Positions 15,844 to 25,112 of a stretch of 34,023 bases of DNA are shown piece by piece. Each line of letters opens with the position of its first letter. Positions within the stretch are counted from its first letter, which is position 1. The translations under genes were made by a program, and so were the position numbers. Under the pieces are notes generated by a model. The model ran no database searches, had not been told where the DNA came from, and saw only the letters and a list, made by a program, of their open reading frames with translations. Origin of the DNA: Spirochaetales bacterium. GTDB lineage: Bacteria > Spirochaetota > Spirochaetia > DSM-2461. The DNA is taken from NCBI GenBank assembly GCA_022360655.1, contig JAKSCK010000028.1:1-34023 (forward strand), written 5' to 3'.

Positions 15844-17007
15844 TTAAAGAAGCTCAGAAATCAAATCATCCACGCGATTTGTTTTTTCCCAGGGGAACTC
15901 TGCACGACCAAAATGGCCATAGGCGGCCGTATTCTGGTAGATGGGCTGCTTGAGCTGGAGTGTTTCAATGATGCCTGCTGGCTTCAAATCAAAAATCCGG
16001 GGAATAGCAGCTTCTATGCGGCTCTCATCCACTTTTCCAGTCCCAAAGGTGTCCACATAGATGGAGAGGGGATCGGCCACACCAATGGCATAGGCCAACT
16101 GCACTTCGGCTTCATCACACACCCCGGCAGCCACCAAGTTCTTGGCAATGTAGCGAGACATGTATGCAGCTGAACGATCCACTTTAGAGGGATCTTTTCC
16201 ACTGAAGGCTCCGCCGCCATGGCGGGAGTATCCACCATAGGTATCCACAATGATTTTACGCCCTGTGAGGCCGGCATCACCCTTGGGACCACCGGTCACA
16301 AATCGACCTGTGGGGTTGATGTGGTAGACCGTGGAGTTTGTCAGCAGTTCAGCAGGAAGGGCTGGTTTCACCACTTCCTCAATCAGACCTTCCTTGATGC
16401 TACTGTGGGAAACTCCATCCCGGTGCTGGTGAGAGAGCACCACGGTTTCAATGGCCTGGGGTTTGCCCTCAGCATAACGAACAGTAACCTGACATTTGCC
16501 ATCGGGGCGCAGGTAATCCAGGGTTCCAGATTTTCGCACCTGAGCAGCCTTGCGCATGATGTCATGAGAGAACTGAATTGGAGCAGGCATGAGCTCATTG
16601 GTTTGACGACAGGCATAGCCAAACATGATGCCTTGGTCTCCGGCACCTTGCTCTTTATGCAAACCAGAACCGGCCGTTACACCTTGGGAAATGTCTGGAG
16701 ATTGGGGCTTGATGACGGAAAGGACGGAACAGGACTGGCTGTCAATACCATCCTCAGGATCGTCATAGCCAATGTCGCTCAAAACATCACGAGCAGCTTG
16801 AATGATGTCGATGTAGCCTTCCGTGGTGATTTCGCCACCCACGAGCACAAGACCCGTGGAGCAAAAGCATTCGCAGGCCACCCGGGATTCTGGATCTTGG
16901 GTGAGGGCTTTATCGAGAATGGCGTCAGAGATGATGTCGCACACCTTGTCTGGATGCCCTTCGCCGACGCTCTCGGAAGTAAAAATGAAATCCTTGCGGT
17001 TGTTCAT
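15844..17007 (-). CDS. metK: S-adenosylmethionine synthetase
   Basis: A 387-residue methionine adenosyltransferase making S-adenosylmethionine from methionine and ATP. Motifs are [16 protein letters not shown] (9-24), the ATP-binding hexapeptide region [12 protein letters not shown], the P-loop-like [19 protein letters not shown], and the C-terminal [12 protein letters not shown]. Length agrees with the bacterial enzyme. I chose ATG 17007 because the family begins a few residues before FTSES; the frame is open to a TTG at 17043, which would add 12 unlikely residues. The ribosome site is weak (CAGG). No SAM riboswitch is evident upstream. The product also serves TrmB, encoded in this window. 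Confidence 0.95.
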   Translation of the reverse strand: MNNRKDFIFTSESVGEGHPDKVCDIISDAILDKALTQDPESRVACECFCSTGLVLVGGEITTEGYIDIIQAARDVLSDIGYDDPEDGIDSQSCSVLSVIKPQSPDISQGVTAGSGLHKEQGAGDQGIMFGYACRQTNELMPAPIQFSHDIMRKAAQVRKSGTLDYLRPDGKCQVTVRYAEGKPQAIETVVLSHQHRDGVSHSSIKEGLIEEVVKPALPAELLTNSTVYHINPTGRFVTGGPKGDAGLTGRKIIVDTYGGYSRHGGGAFSGKDPSKVDRSAAYMSRYIAKNLVAAGVCDEAEVQLAYAIGVADPLSIYVDTFGTGKVDESRIEAAIPRIFDLKPAGIIETLQLKQPIYQNTAAYGHFGRAEFPWEKTNRVDDLISELL

Positions 17008-17171
17008 GGCCTGAACTGTACGTTTCGTGTTCCCTAAGGTCAAGGATGAGAGGGGAAGTGACGCAAAAATCCTATGCTTTTATCATCCTTTCGCCTATCA
17101 AAAAAAAACCATAATTTCACGGCACCATCCATCTTCTTGATACCGGAGATTTCAATGGGATTCTGTGGAAC

Positions 17172-18008
17172 TTAGGCTGTGATGGGAGGAGTTTCGTCAT
17201 CCCCTTCAAGATACTGAGTGAGGGCATCTCGAAGAAGATGGAATCCCGTTCCCTGAAAATTCGTAAAGGAAAGTAGGGGGGATGGCTCCAATTCCACAAC
17301 AAGAAAGTCTACATCCACAATTTGATGTCCCACCTTCAAAGATGCCCCTTGGACACAATCTCCAGGGGCCATTTCCTCCCATTGGCCACCAGATTGCACA
17401 AGAGCGCCCTGGCAACTCACCTCTGTGAGGTTGCAGGCCATCATGTTTTTTTGTACAGGATGCTGAAAGATCATTTTCCCAGGAATGGAAAACTGAGGGG
17501 GACGTGTTTCCTCTAAAGGAGAATCATCGGAAAAATCCCCTTTACCAAGGGGAATCTCCTCTGTTTCCTCCACATGCAGAATCAAGCCTTCCGATTCATT
17601 AGGAGTCGTCAGGTTTTGGATTCCCTCTGAAAGAGGGGCCATCTTCTCTTCCTCGAGGAGAGGCTCCAGGATTGCGTGGATTTCTGTGAGTCCAGCCTCA
17701 TCCCACCATGGAGCACAGAGGGCCTTCACCCCCAAAAATGTGGCCTTTTCCGATTCTTGTTCCGAAAACGAAGATGGAACGGTGAGCAGGACATGGCTTT
17801 GAGGATTACGTTCTTTGAGATGCTGAACCAACAGTTTCCAATGTCGTGGATAGTCAGCCGCATCACATATGAGTATGTCGGGATTCACTTCATCCAAATT
17901 GTCCAGAGCTTTCAAGGGATGATTGTAGGCAATCACCCGAGCTGGTCTGACCAGCTCTTGAAGGGGGATTGACCGGTTTGAATCCGCCGCAACCAAGAGA
18001 ATAATCAC
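17172..18008 (-). CDS. Receiver-like protein with PilZ-like C-terminus
   Basis: A 278-residue protein. Residues 1-120 look like a response-regulator receiver fold: MIILLVAADS, then D49 at the phosphoacceptor position in DILICDAADYP, then HVLLTVPSS. The conserved Lys-Pro near the end is replaced by CAPW, so it may be a pseudo-receiver. A Glu-rich linker (about 125-160) precedes a region (165-265) recalling PilZ: IFQHPVQKNMMACNLTEVSCQGALV, resembling the (D/N)xSxxG motif; a clear RxxxR is missing, so c-di-GMP binding is doubtful. The GTG start overlaps the upstream stop by four bases, so it is translated with the exported protein at 18005-19363. The domain calls are tentative. Confidence 0.6.
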   Translation of the reverse strand: MIILLVAADSNRSIPLQELVRPARVIAYNHPLKALDNLDEVNPDILICDAADYPRHWKLLVQHLKERNPQSHVLLTVPSSFSEQESEKATFLGVKALCAPWWDEAGLTEIHAILEPLLEEEKMAPLSEGIQNLTTPNESEGLILHVEETEEIPLGKGDFSDDSPLEETRPPQFSIPGKMIFQHPVQKNMMACNLTEVSCQGALVQSGGQWEEMAPGDCVQGASLKVGHQIVDVDFLVVELEPSPLLSFTNFQGTGFHLLRDALTQYLEGDDETPPITA

Positions 18009-19363
18009 AAATCGCGTCCTAAATTCACGGTATCATATCCCACAACTCGCCAGAATCCATCGGCATTTGTGTCCCGGCGGAGTCGGAAGGTGTAGAGACT
18101 TGTTCGGGCAAGAGGGCCGTCGGCAGCATCATACACTTTTTGATTTTCAACCGTAATGCTGCCTTCTTCTTCTGTGTAGGAAACCCGCGAGAGTCTCCAG
18201 TCTTCTAAATCTTTGAGGGGGAGTTGGCCATCCTCTAAGGTGCCAGCGGCAAGAGCTTCTCGGTAATCGGTAATGGCCCGTTCATGCTCAGCAGCACTCA
18301 TGCGATTCCATCGGTCTCGATGGGTAGGAAGTTGACGAACAATGGATTCCACATCGTAATAGCGCAGGGCCACATCCCAATCGCCTCGTGTGATGGCCTT
18401 AAGCAGTTCATTCACCAGAGTGGGAGGCTCTAAGTCCAGACGTCCATAGAGCGTAGAATCCATTTCTTGAGGGCCCACAGCTTCCACACGACGGATGGCC
18501 CAGTATCCCTCAGGATTATGCAAATACACCCGAAGCTGGCGACTAAATCGTTCTCCAAAGGGTTCAAAGTCGGCATTGAGTCGAACCGTGGCCTCATTTT
18601 GAAGCACTCGAGCCGAAACAAATTCCGTGGTGAGGGCAGGATGTTCAAAGCCTGGAATGGCAGACCAATCTCCTTCCAGGAGTCGTGATTTAAGATCTTC
18701 CACGTTAAAGTTGCCAGAGGACGTTTGGGCCAGTGAATCCAAATCCATGTACACCAAGGCGCGGTTGTAGCGTGAAAAACTTCGGGATTCAAAGGTTTCC
18801 ATCACCACGCTTTTTGGATCAAGGTCACGGAGGGCCAGGGCCTGAACCACTTCTGCGTCCAATTCTTCTTGCCAACGTTTTCCCGTTTGTGGAAGCACGG
18901 TGAGATCTAAAACGGTGGTGGCATTGAGCATCCGTTTCTCTCCACCCCGAAGATCAGGAAAGAAATACCCGGTCAGTCGGTACTGTCCTGGTTCTGAAAG
19001 ATTCACCCAATCAGAAAGATTTACCGTGACACTCATTTCCTGACCTGGAGAAAGATGAACCGGTCTATAGCTTGATGAGCGAGAGAGTGCGGCCGGTAGA
19101 GTGGCTGCCACTGGAGCTGGCTGCCCAGAGAGACTACGGGCGTCAAATCCAAAACTGAGACGCGCATCATCTGCAAGAAAGAAGGATAAATCCTCATCCA
19201 TAGAATCCATGGGATTCGAAAGGGTGAGCTTTAAGGACACCTCATCTCCTGGATAATAGATATTCTTGTCGTGATAGCGTATGCTAAAGCGCGCGTCCGC
19301 GAAGACGGACGCTTGGGTGATGATGGCCGTGATGATGACGGCGCAAATTGTCCTTCGTTGCAT
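18005..19363 (-). CDS. Exported protein of unknown function
   Basis: A 452-residue protein with a signal peptide (MQRRTICAVIITAIITQASVFA, cut before DARFSIRYHD). The mature part begins with a beta-rich region like a secreted Ig or CARDB-type domain (YYPGDEVSLKLTLSNP, SEPGQYRLTGYFFPD, residues 30-160). An alpha-rich middle follows with LLKAITRGDWDVALRYYDVESIVRQL near 335-360, typical of lipocalin/NTF2-like stress or repeat modules, ending with SLYTFRLRRDTNADGFWRVVGYDTV. The family was not recognised. The start is ATG 19363 with GGGGGG upstream; it diverges from mfd only 50 bases away. It is coupled to the receiver-like gene by a GTGA overlap. Confidence 0.75.
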   Translation of the reverse strand: MQRRTICAVIITAIITQASVFADARFSIRYHDKNIYYPGDEVSLKLTLSNPMDSMDEDLSFFLADDARLSFGFDARSLSGQPAPVAATLPAALSRSSSYRPVHLSPGQEMSVTVNLSDWVNLSEPGQYRLTGYFFPDLRGGEKRMLNATTVLDLTVLPQTGKRWQEELDAEVVQALALRDLDPKSVVMETFESRSFSRYNRALVYMDLDSLAQTSSGNFNVEDLKSRLLEGDWSAIPGFEHPALTTEFVSARVLQNEATVRLNADFEPFGERFSRQLRVYLHNPEGYWAIRRVEAVGPQEMDSTLYGRLDLEPPTLVNELLKAITRGDWDVALRYYDVESIVRQLPTHRDRWNRMSAAEHERAITDYREALAAGTLEDGQLPLKDLEDWRLSRVSYTEEEGSITVENQKVYDAADGPLARTSLYTFRLRRDTNADGFWRVVGYDTVNLGRDL

Positions 19364-19413
19364 AAGGCCCCCCGGAGGGTCGTGGTTTACATGTACTTTA
19401 TCGGTGAGTCTCT

Positions 19414-22400
19414 ATGTTGAATCAATTCAAATCGTCTGTCGATCGCGCTTTAGCAGGACTTCCAGGTTGGAAATCCCTCCGAAAAGAATGGACAGAGGGC
19501 CGTTTTCCTCTGGAAGCCTCGGGAGCTCGGGGACCTTGGTCTGCTCTTGTCCTTTCAAAACTGGCTGAGGTTACTGGTGGTCCCCTCCTGGTTGTCACCG
19601 GTGATGAGGCAGAAGCACGGGCCCTGGCATCGGATCTTGAAATTTTTGCACCTAAAGTGGCCCATTTCCCCTGGTGGGGGACCATGCTTTATCGGGGTGT
19701 TTCGCCTCAGGCGGCTGTTTTTGGGAAACGGGCTTCCATTCTGGCAGATCTTGCATCTGGTGAGCGATTCATTGTGGTGACCTCGCTTCGAGCGGCCTTA
19801 GGATTGCTTCCCTCTCCTCAGTCCATTCAAAAACGACTGATTGAGCTGAAAGTGGGAGGTGCCATTGATCCCGTGGAAATTGAAAGTCGCTTAGAACGAT
19901 TTGGTTACACAAGAGTTCCTCGGGTGAGCGTTCCTGGAGAATTTGCCCTTCGAGGGGAGGTTCTGGATGTGGCTCCCTTGGGTGAAAAAGAGGCTCTCCG
20001 CATTGCTTTTGCCTGGGATGAAGTGGATGAAATTCGCACTTTTGATCCTTTAACCCAAGCCTCTACAGGGAATGTTGACCATGCAGTTCTTCATCCACTG
20101 AGAGAAGTGGTGTGGGATGATGAATCCATTTCCTGTTTGGAAGAGCATCTGCCAGAGGGAAACTATGACGAGGTGCTGGAAGCCCTAAAAACGGGCCGGG
20201 AATGGCGCGGTGAAGAGTTATTCTACCCCTTAGCATCAGGAGGAACGTACACTCTTCAGGATTATTTGGGCCAGCGCTCTGTGACGGTTTTTTCTGGGGC
20301 AGAACGATTGCGAACGGGCGAAAAAGGGATGCAAAAAGAGCATGCCGAACTCTATGCCAAAGCCCTTGAGGGCCAATTGGCTGTTCCCAGTCCGGAGCTC
20401 ATCACCACCTCGCTCACACTCTTTCGAGAGGCACGTTTACGCCGAATGGATTTGCTGGATCTTCGGAAGGAAGAAGGCCCAGAGCCCCATGAATTGGCCA
20501 GTGAAAGCGGCCGCTCCTTTTTTGGCAACATTGCCTACATGAAGGATGAGTTTGCCACCCTCACGGCCTCAGGCTACACCATCTATGTTTTTGCAGAAAG
20601 TGAATCTCAATCCCAACGAATCGAGTATCTTCTGCGGGATAATGAAGGTGTTCAGGTTGGACCGGCCTCCCTCTCAGAAGGATTCCACCTTCCCCGAAAT
20701 AAAATTCTTGTGGTGCAGGAGAATGAGATTTTTGGCCGGCGTAAGCGCGCTCCTGCCTCAGTCACCAAGGCAAAAAGTGCAGCCATAGACTCCTTTGTGG
20801 ATTTGAATCCTGGGGATTTGGTGGTGCATATCAATCACGGCATTGGACGCTTTGAAGGCATTAAGCGCATCAAGGTGGCTGGAGCCGAACGGGATTACAT
20901 CACCCTCCGCTATGCCGATGAAGAAACCATCTTCATCCCTCTTGAACAGGTGAATCTGGTTCAGCGCTACATCGGAAATGATGGCCGTATCCCGCGCTTA
21001 GACCGCATTGGTGGTCCTTCATGGGAAAAGAAAAAGAACAAGGTAAAAAAATCGGTTGCCGATTTGGCCGACCGCCTTGTCAAACTTTATGCCCGTCGGC
21101 AAACGGCTCAAGGGTATTCCTTTCCCAAGGATGATGACTTCCAAATCAGTTTTGAGGCAGCCTTCCCCTGGCAGGAAACCGATGATCAGCTGGCCGCTAT
21201 TTCGGAAGTGAAAGGGGATATGGAATCCCATCAGCCCATGGACCGCTTGGTGTGTGGAGATGTGGGATATGGGAAAACAGAAATCGCCATGCGAGCGGCG
21301 TTCAAAGCCGTGATGGGTGGCCGCCAAGTGGCGTATCTTTGTCCCACCACCATTTTGGCCGAACAGCATCATGAAAGCTTCACAGAACGATTTAAGCGTT
21401 TCCCCGTCACGGTGGGCATGCTGAGTCGCTTTGTAACCCCAGCAGAAAGAAAACGCACCATTGCTGGATTGGAAAAAGGGGATATCGATGTGGTGATTGG
21501 CACCCATCGTATCCTGTCCAAAGATGTGAAGTTCAAAAATCTTGGGCTGGTCATCATTGATGAAGAGCAACGGTTTGGGGTGAAAGACAAGGAGCGACTC
21601 AAGGAGATTAAGGCCAGTGTGGACTGTCTCACCCTTTCCGCCACGCCCATTCCCCGAACCCTCCATATGTCCTTGCTGAAAATTCGGGACATGTCCTTAT
21701 TAAAAACGGCACCCAGCAACCGCCAGCCCATTGAAACCTTCATTCAGGAATTTGATCCCGAATTGGTGGCCAAAGCCATACGGCGGGAGGTGGACCGGGG
21801 AGGACAAGTCTTCTTCTTGCACAACCGCGTGGAAAGCTTGGAACGCATCCAGCATTTCTTGCGGGATTTGGTGCCAGAAGTTTTTGTGGAAATTGCCCAT
21901 GGACAGATGACGGCCCGGCAATTGGAAGACATCATGCATCGATTCATTCATGGAGCCTTCCAGGTCCTGGTGTCCACCACCATCATTGAAAACGGTATTG
22001 ATATTCCCAATGTGAACACCATCATCATTGACCGGGCGGACATGTATGGCATCAGTCAGCTCTATCAGCTTCGAGGGCGGGTGGGGCGGTCTGGCCGTTT
22101 GGCCTATGCCTACATGCTTTATCCAGAGGGCCGGGAAATCAGTGAGTTGGCCATGAAGCGACTTCAGGTCATCAGTGATTTCACCGAGCTGGGAAGCGGA
22201 TTCAAAATTGCCATGAAGGATCTGGAGGTGCGGGGAGCGGGAAATCTCCTTGGTGCTCAACAATCTGGTGATGTTTCTGCAGTGGGATTTGATTTGTACA
22301 TCCGTCTTCTGGAAGAGGCCATTCGGGAACGCACCCAGGATGATGGCGAAGAAGTCTTTGAACCCTATTTGGAGCTGGATTATTCCGGCTTCATTCCGGT

Positions 22401-22797
22401 GAGTTACATCAGTGAGGAATCGGAAAAAATGGAGGTGTACAAGAAAATTGCCGCCGTGGCCACCGATGATGATCTGTCTCGCCTGCACAATGAGCTGCAT
22501 GACCGATTTGGACCCATGCCGGATGAGGTTCATAGTTTACTTTCCCTTTGTGAAATCCGAATTCTGTGTCGGCGACTCAAGGTTTCCCACCTGAAGGAAC
22601 GACGTGGAAAGGTGCAGCTCACCTTTGCTAAGGTTTCTGCCATTTCGGTGGATAAAGTGATGTCCCTCATGGCCTCCAGTGGTGGCCGAGTGAAGCTCGA
22701 CCCCGCCCGGCCCGATGGCTTACTGATGGAAACAGGGAATGTGGGACTCAAGGAAAAATCCGAATTCCTTCGTGAACGTCTGGAGCAATTGGTCTAG
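19414..22797 (+). CDS. mfd: Transcription-repair coupling factor
   Basis: A 1127-residue Mfd, which displaces RNA polymerase stalled at DNA lesions and recruits UvrA. An N-terminal UvrB-like region without a Walker motif spans about 1-300. The RNA polymerase interaction domain is near 465-525 (LNPGDLVVHINHGIGRFEGI to FIPLEQVNLVQRYIG). The RecG-like motor has Walker A GDVGYGKT (615-622), DEEQ (716-719), SATPIPRT (742-749) and QLRGRVGR (885-892). The C-terminal UvrA-masking domain begins near 1000 (YISEESEKMEVYKKIA). Length is normal. GGTGAG precedes the ATG. It is probably the first gene of the segment leading to trmB and citrate synthase. Confidence 0.98.
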   Translation: MLNQFKSSVDRALAGLPGWKSLRKEWTEGRFPLEASGARGPWSALVLSKLAEVTGGPLLVVTGDEAEARALASDLEIFAPKVAHFPWWGTMLYRGVSPQAAVFGKRASILADLASGERFIVVTSLRAALGLLPSPQSIQKRLIELKVGGAIDPVEIESRLERFGYTRVPRVSVPGEFALRGEVLDVAPLGEKEALRIAFAWDEVDEIRTFDPLTQASTGNVDHAVLHPLREVVWDDESISCLEEHLPEGNYDEVLEALKTGREWRGEELFYPLASGGTYTLQDYLGQRSVTVFSGAERLRTGEKGMQKEHAELYAKALEGQLAVPSPELITTSLTLFREARLRRMDLLDLRKEEGPEPHELASESGRSFFGNIAYMKDEFATLTASGYTIYVFAESESQSQRIEYLLRDNEGVQVGPASLSEGFHLPRNKILVVQENEIFGRRKRAPASVTKAKSAAIDSFVDLNPGDLVVHINHGIGRFEGIKRIKVAGAERDYITLRYADEETIFIPLEQVNLVQRYIGNDGRIPRLDRIGGPSWEKKKNKVKKSVADLADRLVKLYARRQTAQGYSFPKDDDFQISFEAAFPWQETDDQLAAISEVKGDMESHQPMDRLVCGDVGYGKTEIAMRAAFKAVMGGRQVAYLCPTTILAEQHHESFTERFKRFPVTVGMLSRFVTPAERKRTIAGLEKGDIDVVIGTHRILSKDVKFKNLGLVIIDEEQRFGVKDKERLKEIKASVDCLTLSATPIPRTLHMSLLKIRDMSLLKTAPSNRQPIETFIQEFDPELVAKAIRREVDRGGQVFFLHNRVESLERIQHFLRDLVPEVFVEIAHGQMTARQLEDIMHRFIHGAFQVLVSTTIIENGIDIPNVNTIIIDRADMYGISQLYQLRGRVGRSGRLAYAYMLYPEGREISELAMKRLQVISDFTELGSGFKIAMKDLEVRGAGNLLGAQQSGDVSAVGFDLYIRLLEEAIRERTQDDGEEVFEPYLELDYSGFIPVSYISEESEKMEVYKKIAAVATDDDLSRLHNELHDRFGPMPDEVHSLLSLCEIRILCRRLKVSHLKERRGKVQLTFAKVSAISVDKVMSLMASSGGRVKLDPARPDGLLMETGNVGLKEKSEFLRERLEQLV

Positions 22798-22961
22798 GGA
22801 TCAGTGAGCCTGGTCCTCACAGCAGGGCCAGGCGGGGCAGGGGAACGAGAAATATCAGAAAAACCGTCAGTTTTCGAAATCTCTTCACGGAAATTGACAG
22901 GGACAACCTCCTTCTTCGTCCCCCCTTTGACGGAAAATCCTCCTACCGATACCATGGGTTC

Positions 22962-23639
22962 ATGGTAGATAATCCCCGTCGCATCAAGAGTTACGTCCTG
23001 CGGGCCGCCCGTATGTCCGAAGCCCAGAAGCTTGCCTATGATAAGCTTTCTCCCCGCTGGTGCGTTTCCCATGATCAGGTTTTTGACTGGGAACACCACT
23101 TCCCCCAAGCCTCTCGTCGTGTTGTTGAAATTGGATTTGGCATGGGTGATGCCACACGCCGACTCGCCGTCCATCAAAAAGACTGGGGAATCCTTGGTGT
23201 GGAAGTGCATCGCCCAGGAGTAGGAAAACTCCTGTGGTGGATGGACGAGGAGAAAATTGAGAATATTCGCATCGTCGAACATGATGCTGTGGAAGTTCTG
23301 CAAAAGGCCATTGCCCCGGAATCCGTGGATGGAGTCCATATCTGGTTCCCGGATCCCTGGCCCAAAAAACGCCATCATAAACGCCGTTTGATTCAAGTGG
23401 AGTTCATTTCCCTCGTGATGCAAATTCTGCGTCCTGGGGGCTACATCCATGCCGCTACCGATTGGCAACCCTATGCCGATCATATTCTGGAAACCCTCCA
23501 ATCGGTCAGCGGCTTGTCGAATAAATATCCGGATTGGGCACCCAAGCCGGAATACCGTCCGGACACCAAGTTTGAAGCCCGAGGAGTGGCGGCAGACCGG
23601 GTGATCCGGGATATTGTGTTCGAGAAGGAGGCCTTATGA
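22962..23639 (+). CDS. trmB: tRNA (guanine-46-N7)-methyltransferase
   Basis: A 225-residue SAM-dependent methyltransferase making m7G46 in the tRNA variable loop. The SAM motif is VVEIGFGMGDATRRLA (55-69), followed by GVEVHRPGVGKLL and the TrmB signature IWFPDPWPKKRHHKRRLIQ (127-145), then LRPGGYIHAATDWQPYADH. Start choice: ATG 22962 is the first start codon in this open frame, which stays open well upstream without any ATG, GTG or TTG in the preceding 100 bases, and no Shine-Dalgarno precedes it. The stop overlaps the citrate synthase start by four bases (ATGA). Confidence 0.95.
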   Translation: MVDNPRRIKSYVLRAARMSEAQKLAYDKLSPRWCVSHDQVFDWEHHFPQASRRVVEIGFGMGDATRRLAVHQKDWGILGVEVHRPGVGKLLWWMDEEKIENIRIVEHDAVEVLQKAIAPESVDGVHIWFPDPWPKKRHHKRRLIQVEFISLVMQILRPGGYIHAATDWQPYADHILETLQSVSGLSNKYPDWAPKPEYRPDTKFEARGVAADRVIRDIVFEKEAL

Positions 23640-24991
23640 ACGAGGACAACATCAATCCGTTTTTGACCAAGTATGCCGACATTGCTGATCGTCAAAACCG
23701 GATCCCCGTGGAGCTCTACGAGAAATTTTCGGTGAAACGGGGACTGCGTAATCCTGATGGAACTGGCGTCCTGGTGGGACTCACTGAAATTGGTCAGGTT
23801 CATGGTTACATCATGGATGAAGGGGAAAAAACTCCTGTTCCTGGCGTGCTGCGTTACCGGGGCATTGATGTCAAAGACTTGGTGGCAGGATTCCAAACCT
23901 CCGGCCGTTTTGGATTTGAAGAAACCGCCTTCCTCTTGCTCTTTGGATACCTGCCCAAAGAGGATGAACTCCAAACCTTCACCGACAGACTCGGAGAGAT
24001 TCGTCGGCTTCCAGATGGATTCACAGAGGACATGATTCTCAAAGCACCCAGTGATAACATCATGAACAAACTGGCCCGCTCCGTCCTTTCCCTGTATTCC
24101 TTTGATTCCAATGCCGATGCCACAGACGTTCCCAACGTTTTCAAGCAAAGCGTGTTGCTTCTCAGTCGGTTCCCAGCCATTGTGGCCTATGCCTACCAGG
24201 CCAAGGCTCACTACTTCGATAACGCCAGTCTCTTCCTCCATTCTCCAGATCCCAATAAGGGAACGGCCGAGAATTTCTTGAGCATGGTCCGCGAAGATCA
24301 GTCATACACACGTCTTGAAGCAGAGATTTTGGATCTGTGTCTGGTGCTCCATGCCGAGCATGGTGGTGGTAACAACTCCGCCTTTTCCACCCATGTGGTC
24401 TCCTCCTCTGGAACCGACACCTATTCGGCCATTGCCGCTGCCGTTGGTTCCCTTAAAGGTCCCCTCCACGGTGGTGCGGCCAATCGCGTGCGCAGCATGA
24501 TGCTGGATGTGATGGACAATGTGAAGGATTGGAATGACCGGGAGGAAGTTTCGGTGTACCTCACCCGCATTCTCAAAAAAGAAGCCTATGACAAGAAAGG
24601 CCTCATCTATGGAATGGGCCATGCCGTCTACACCATGTCTGATCCCCGGGCGGAGGTGCTCAAAGAGAAGGCGGAAGCCCTTGCTGAGGCCAATGGCCGT
24701 TTGGATGAGTACAAACTCTACACCTTGATAGAGGAGTTGAGCCCCGCCATTTTTGCTCAGGTGACGGGAAAACCCAAGGCTCTTTGTGCCAATGTGGACT
24801 TCTATTCAGGCTTTGTCTATGACTGCTTGAATCTTCCCATGGAATTGTTCACTCCCATCTTTGCCATCTCCCGCATTGCCGGTTGGTGTGCACACCGGGT
24901 GGAGGAAATTGTTTCGGGTGGACGCATCATCCGTCCCGCGTATCGGAGCATCACACGTCACCGGGATTACACTCCCATGGCTCAACGCTAA
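23636..24991 (+). CDS. gltA: Citrate synthase
   Basis: A 451-residue citrate (or 2-methylcitrate) synthase condensing acetyl-CoA with oxaloacetate. The catalytic triad is visible: H278 in GPLHGGAANRV, H329 in GMGHAVYTMSDPRA and D388 in NVDFYSGFVYDCL. Further family blocks are LRYRGIDVKDLV near 75 and HAEHGGGNNSAFSTHVVSSSGTDTYSAIAAAVGSLKG. It is longer than typical bacterial type II enzymes because of an N-terminal segment before the RYRGID motif, a form I associate with clostridial and spirochaetal enzymes. The start overlaps the trmB stop. No other TCA-cycle gene is present. I use gltA for the reaction; methylcitrate activity is not excluded. Confidence 0.93.
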   Translation: MNEDNINPFLTKYADIADRQNRIPVELYEKFSVKRGLRNPDGTGVLVGLTEIGQVHGYIMDEGEKTPVPGVLRYRGIDVKDLVAGFQTSGRFGFEETAFLLLFGYLPKEDELQTFTDRLGEIRRLPDGFTEDMILKAPSDNIMNKLARSVLSLYSFDSNADATDVPNVFKQSVLLLSRFPAIVAYAYQAKAHYFDNASLFLHSPDPNKGTAENFLSMVREDQSYTRLEAEILDLCLVLHAEHGGGNNSAFSTHVVSSSGTDTYSAIAAAVGSLKGPLHGGAANRVRSMMLDVMDNVKDWNDREEVSVYLTRILKKEAYDKKGLIYGMGHAVYTMSDPRAEVLKEKAEALAEANGRLDEYKLYTLIEELSPAIFAQVTGKPKALCANVDFYSGFVYDCLNLPMELFTPIFAISRIAGWCAHRVEEIVSGGRIIRPAYRSITRHRDYTPMAQR

Positions 24992-25004
24992 AAACTTAGA
25001 CCGA

Positions 25005-25030
25005 CCCCTGCGGGCCAATGGCCCTTGGGG
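25005..25030 (+). terminator. Nested hairpin after citrate synthase
   Basis: CCCC (25005-25008) pairs with GGGG (25027-25030), enclosing GGGCC/GGCCC (25012-25016, 25020-25024) around an AAT loop. No T-run follows. It lies 13 bases after the gltA stop and just before the stronger bidirectional hairpin. Confidence 0.45.
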
Positions 25031-25033
25031 GAG

Positions 25034-25065
25034 AAAAAATTGGGGCCAGCCCAAAGGCTGGCCCC
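25034..25065 (-). terminator. Strong convergent terminator of the EF-G-like gene
   Basis: GGGGCCAGCC (25042-25051) and GGCTGGCCCC (25056-25065) form ten perfect pairs with a CAAA loop. On the minus strand the stem is followed after AA by six Ts (plus-strand As 25034-25039), an intrinsic terminator for the gene ending at 25113. The same stem could help stop plus-strand transcripts from citrate synthase. Confidence 0.88.
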
Positions 25066-25112
25066 AAACTCCTTTTCAGCGTGCGGCCTGGTTGAAAGCC
25101 GCCCGTTGAAGA

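Noticed and set aside
17079..17113. A metK promoter beginning at TTGATA on the minus strand
   Set aside because: At 16-18 base spacing the -10 would be AAGCAT, AGCATA or similar, too weak to call.
17008..17171. A SAM riboswitch upstream of metK
   Set aside because: The region is only about 165 bases, AT-rich with a run of nine As, and has no SAM-I or SAM-II core stems that I can trace.
21700..22533. 277-codon minus-strand frame opposite mfd
   Set aside because: It lies wholly within the motor domain of mfd, whose motifs are unmistakable.
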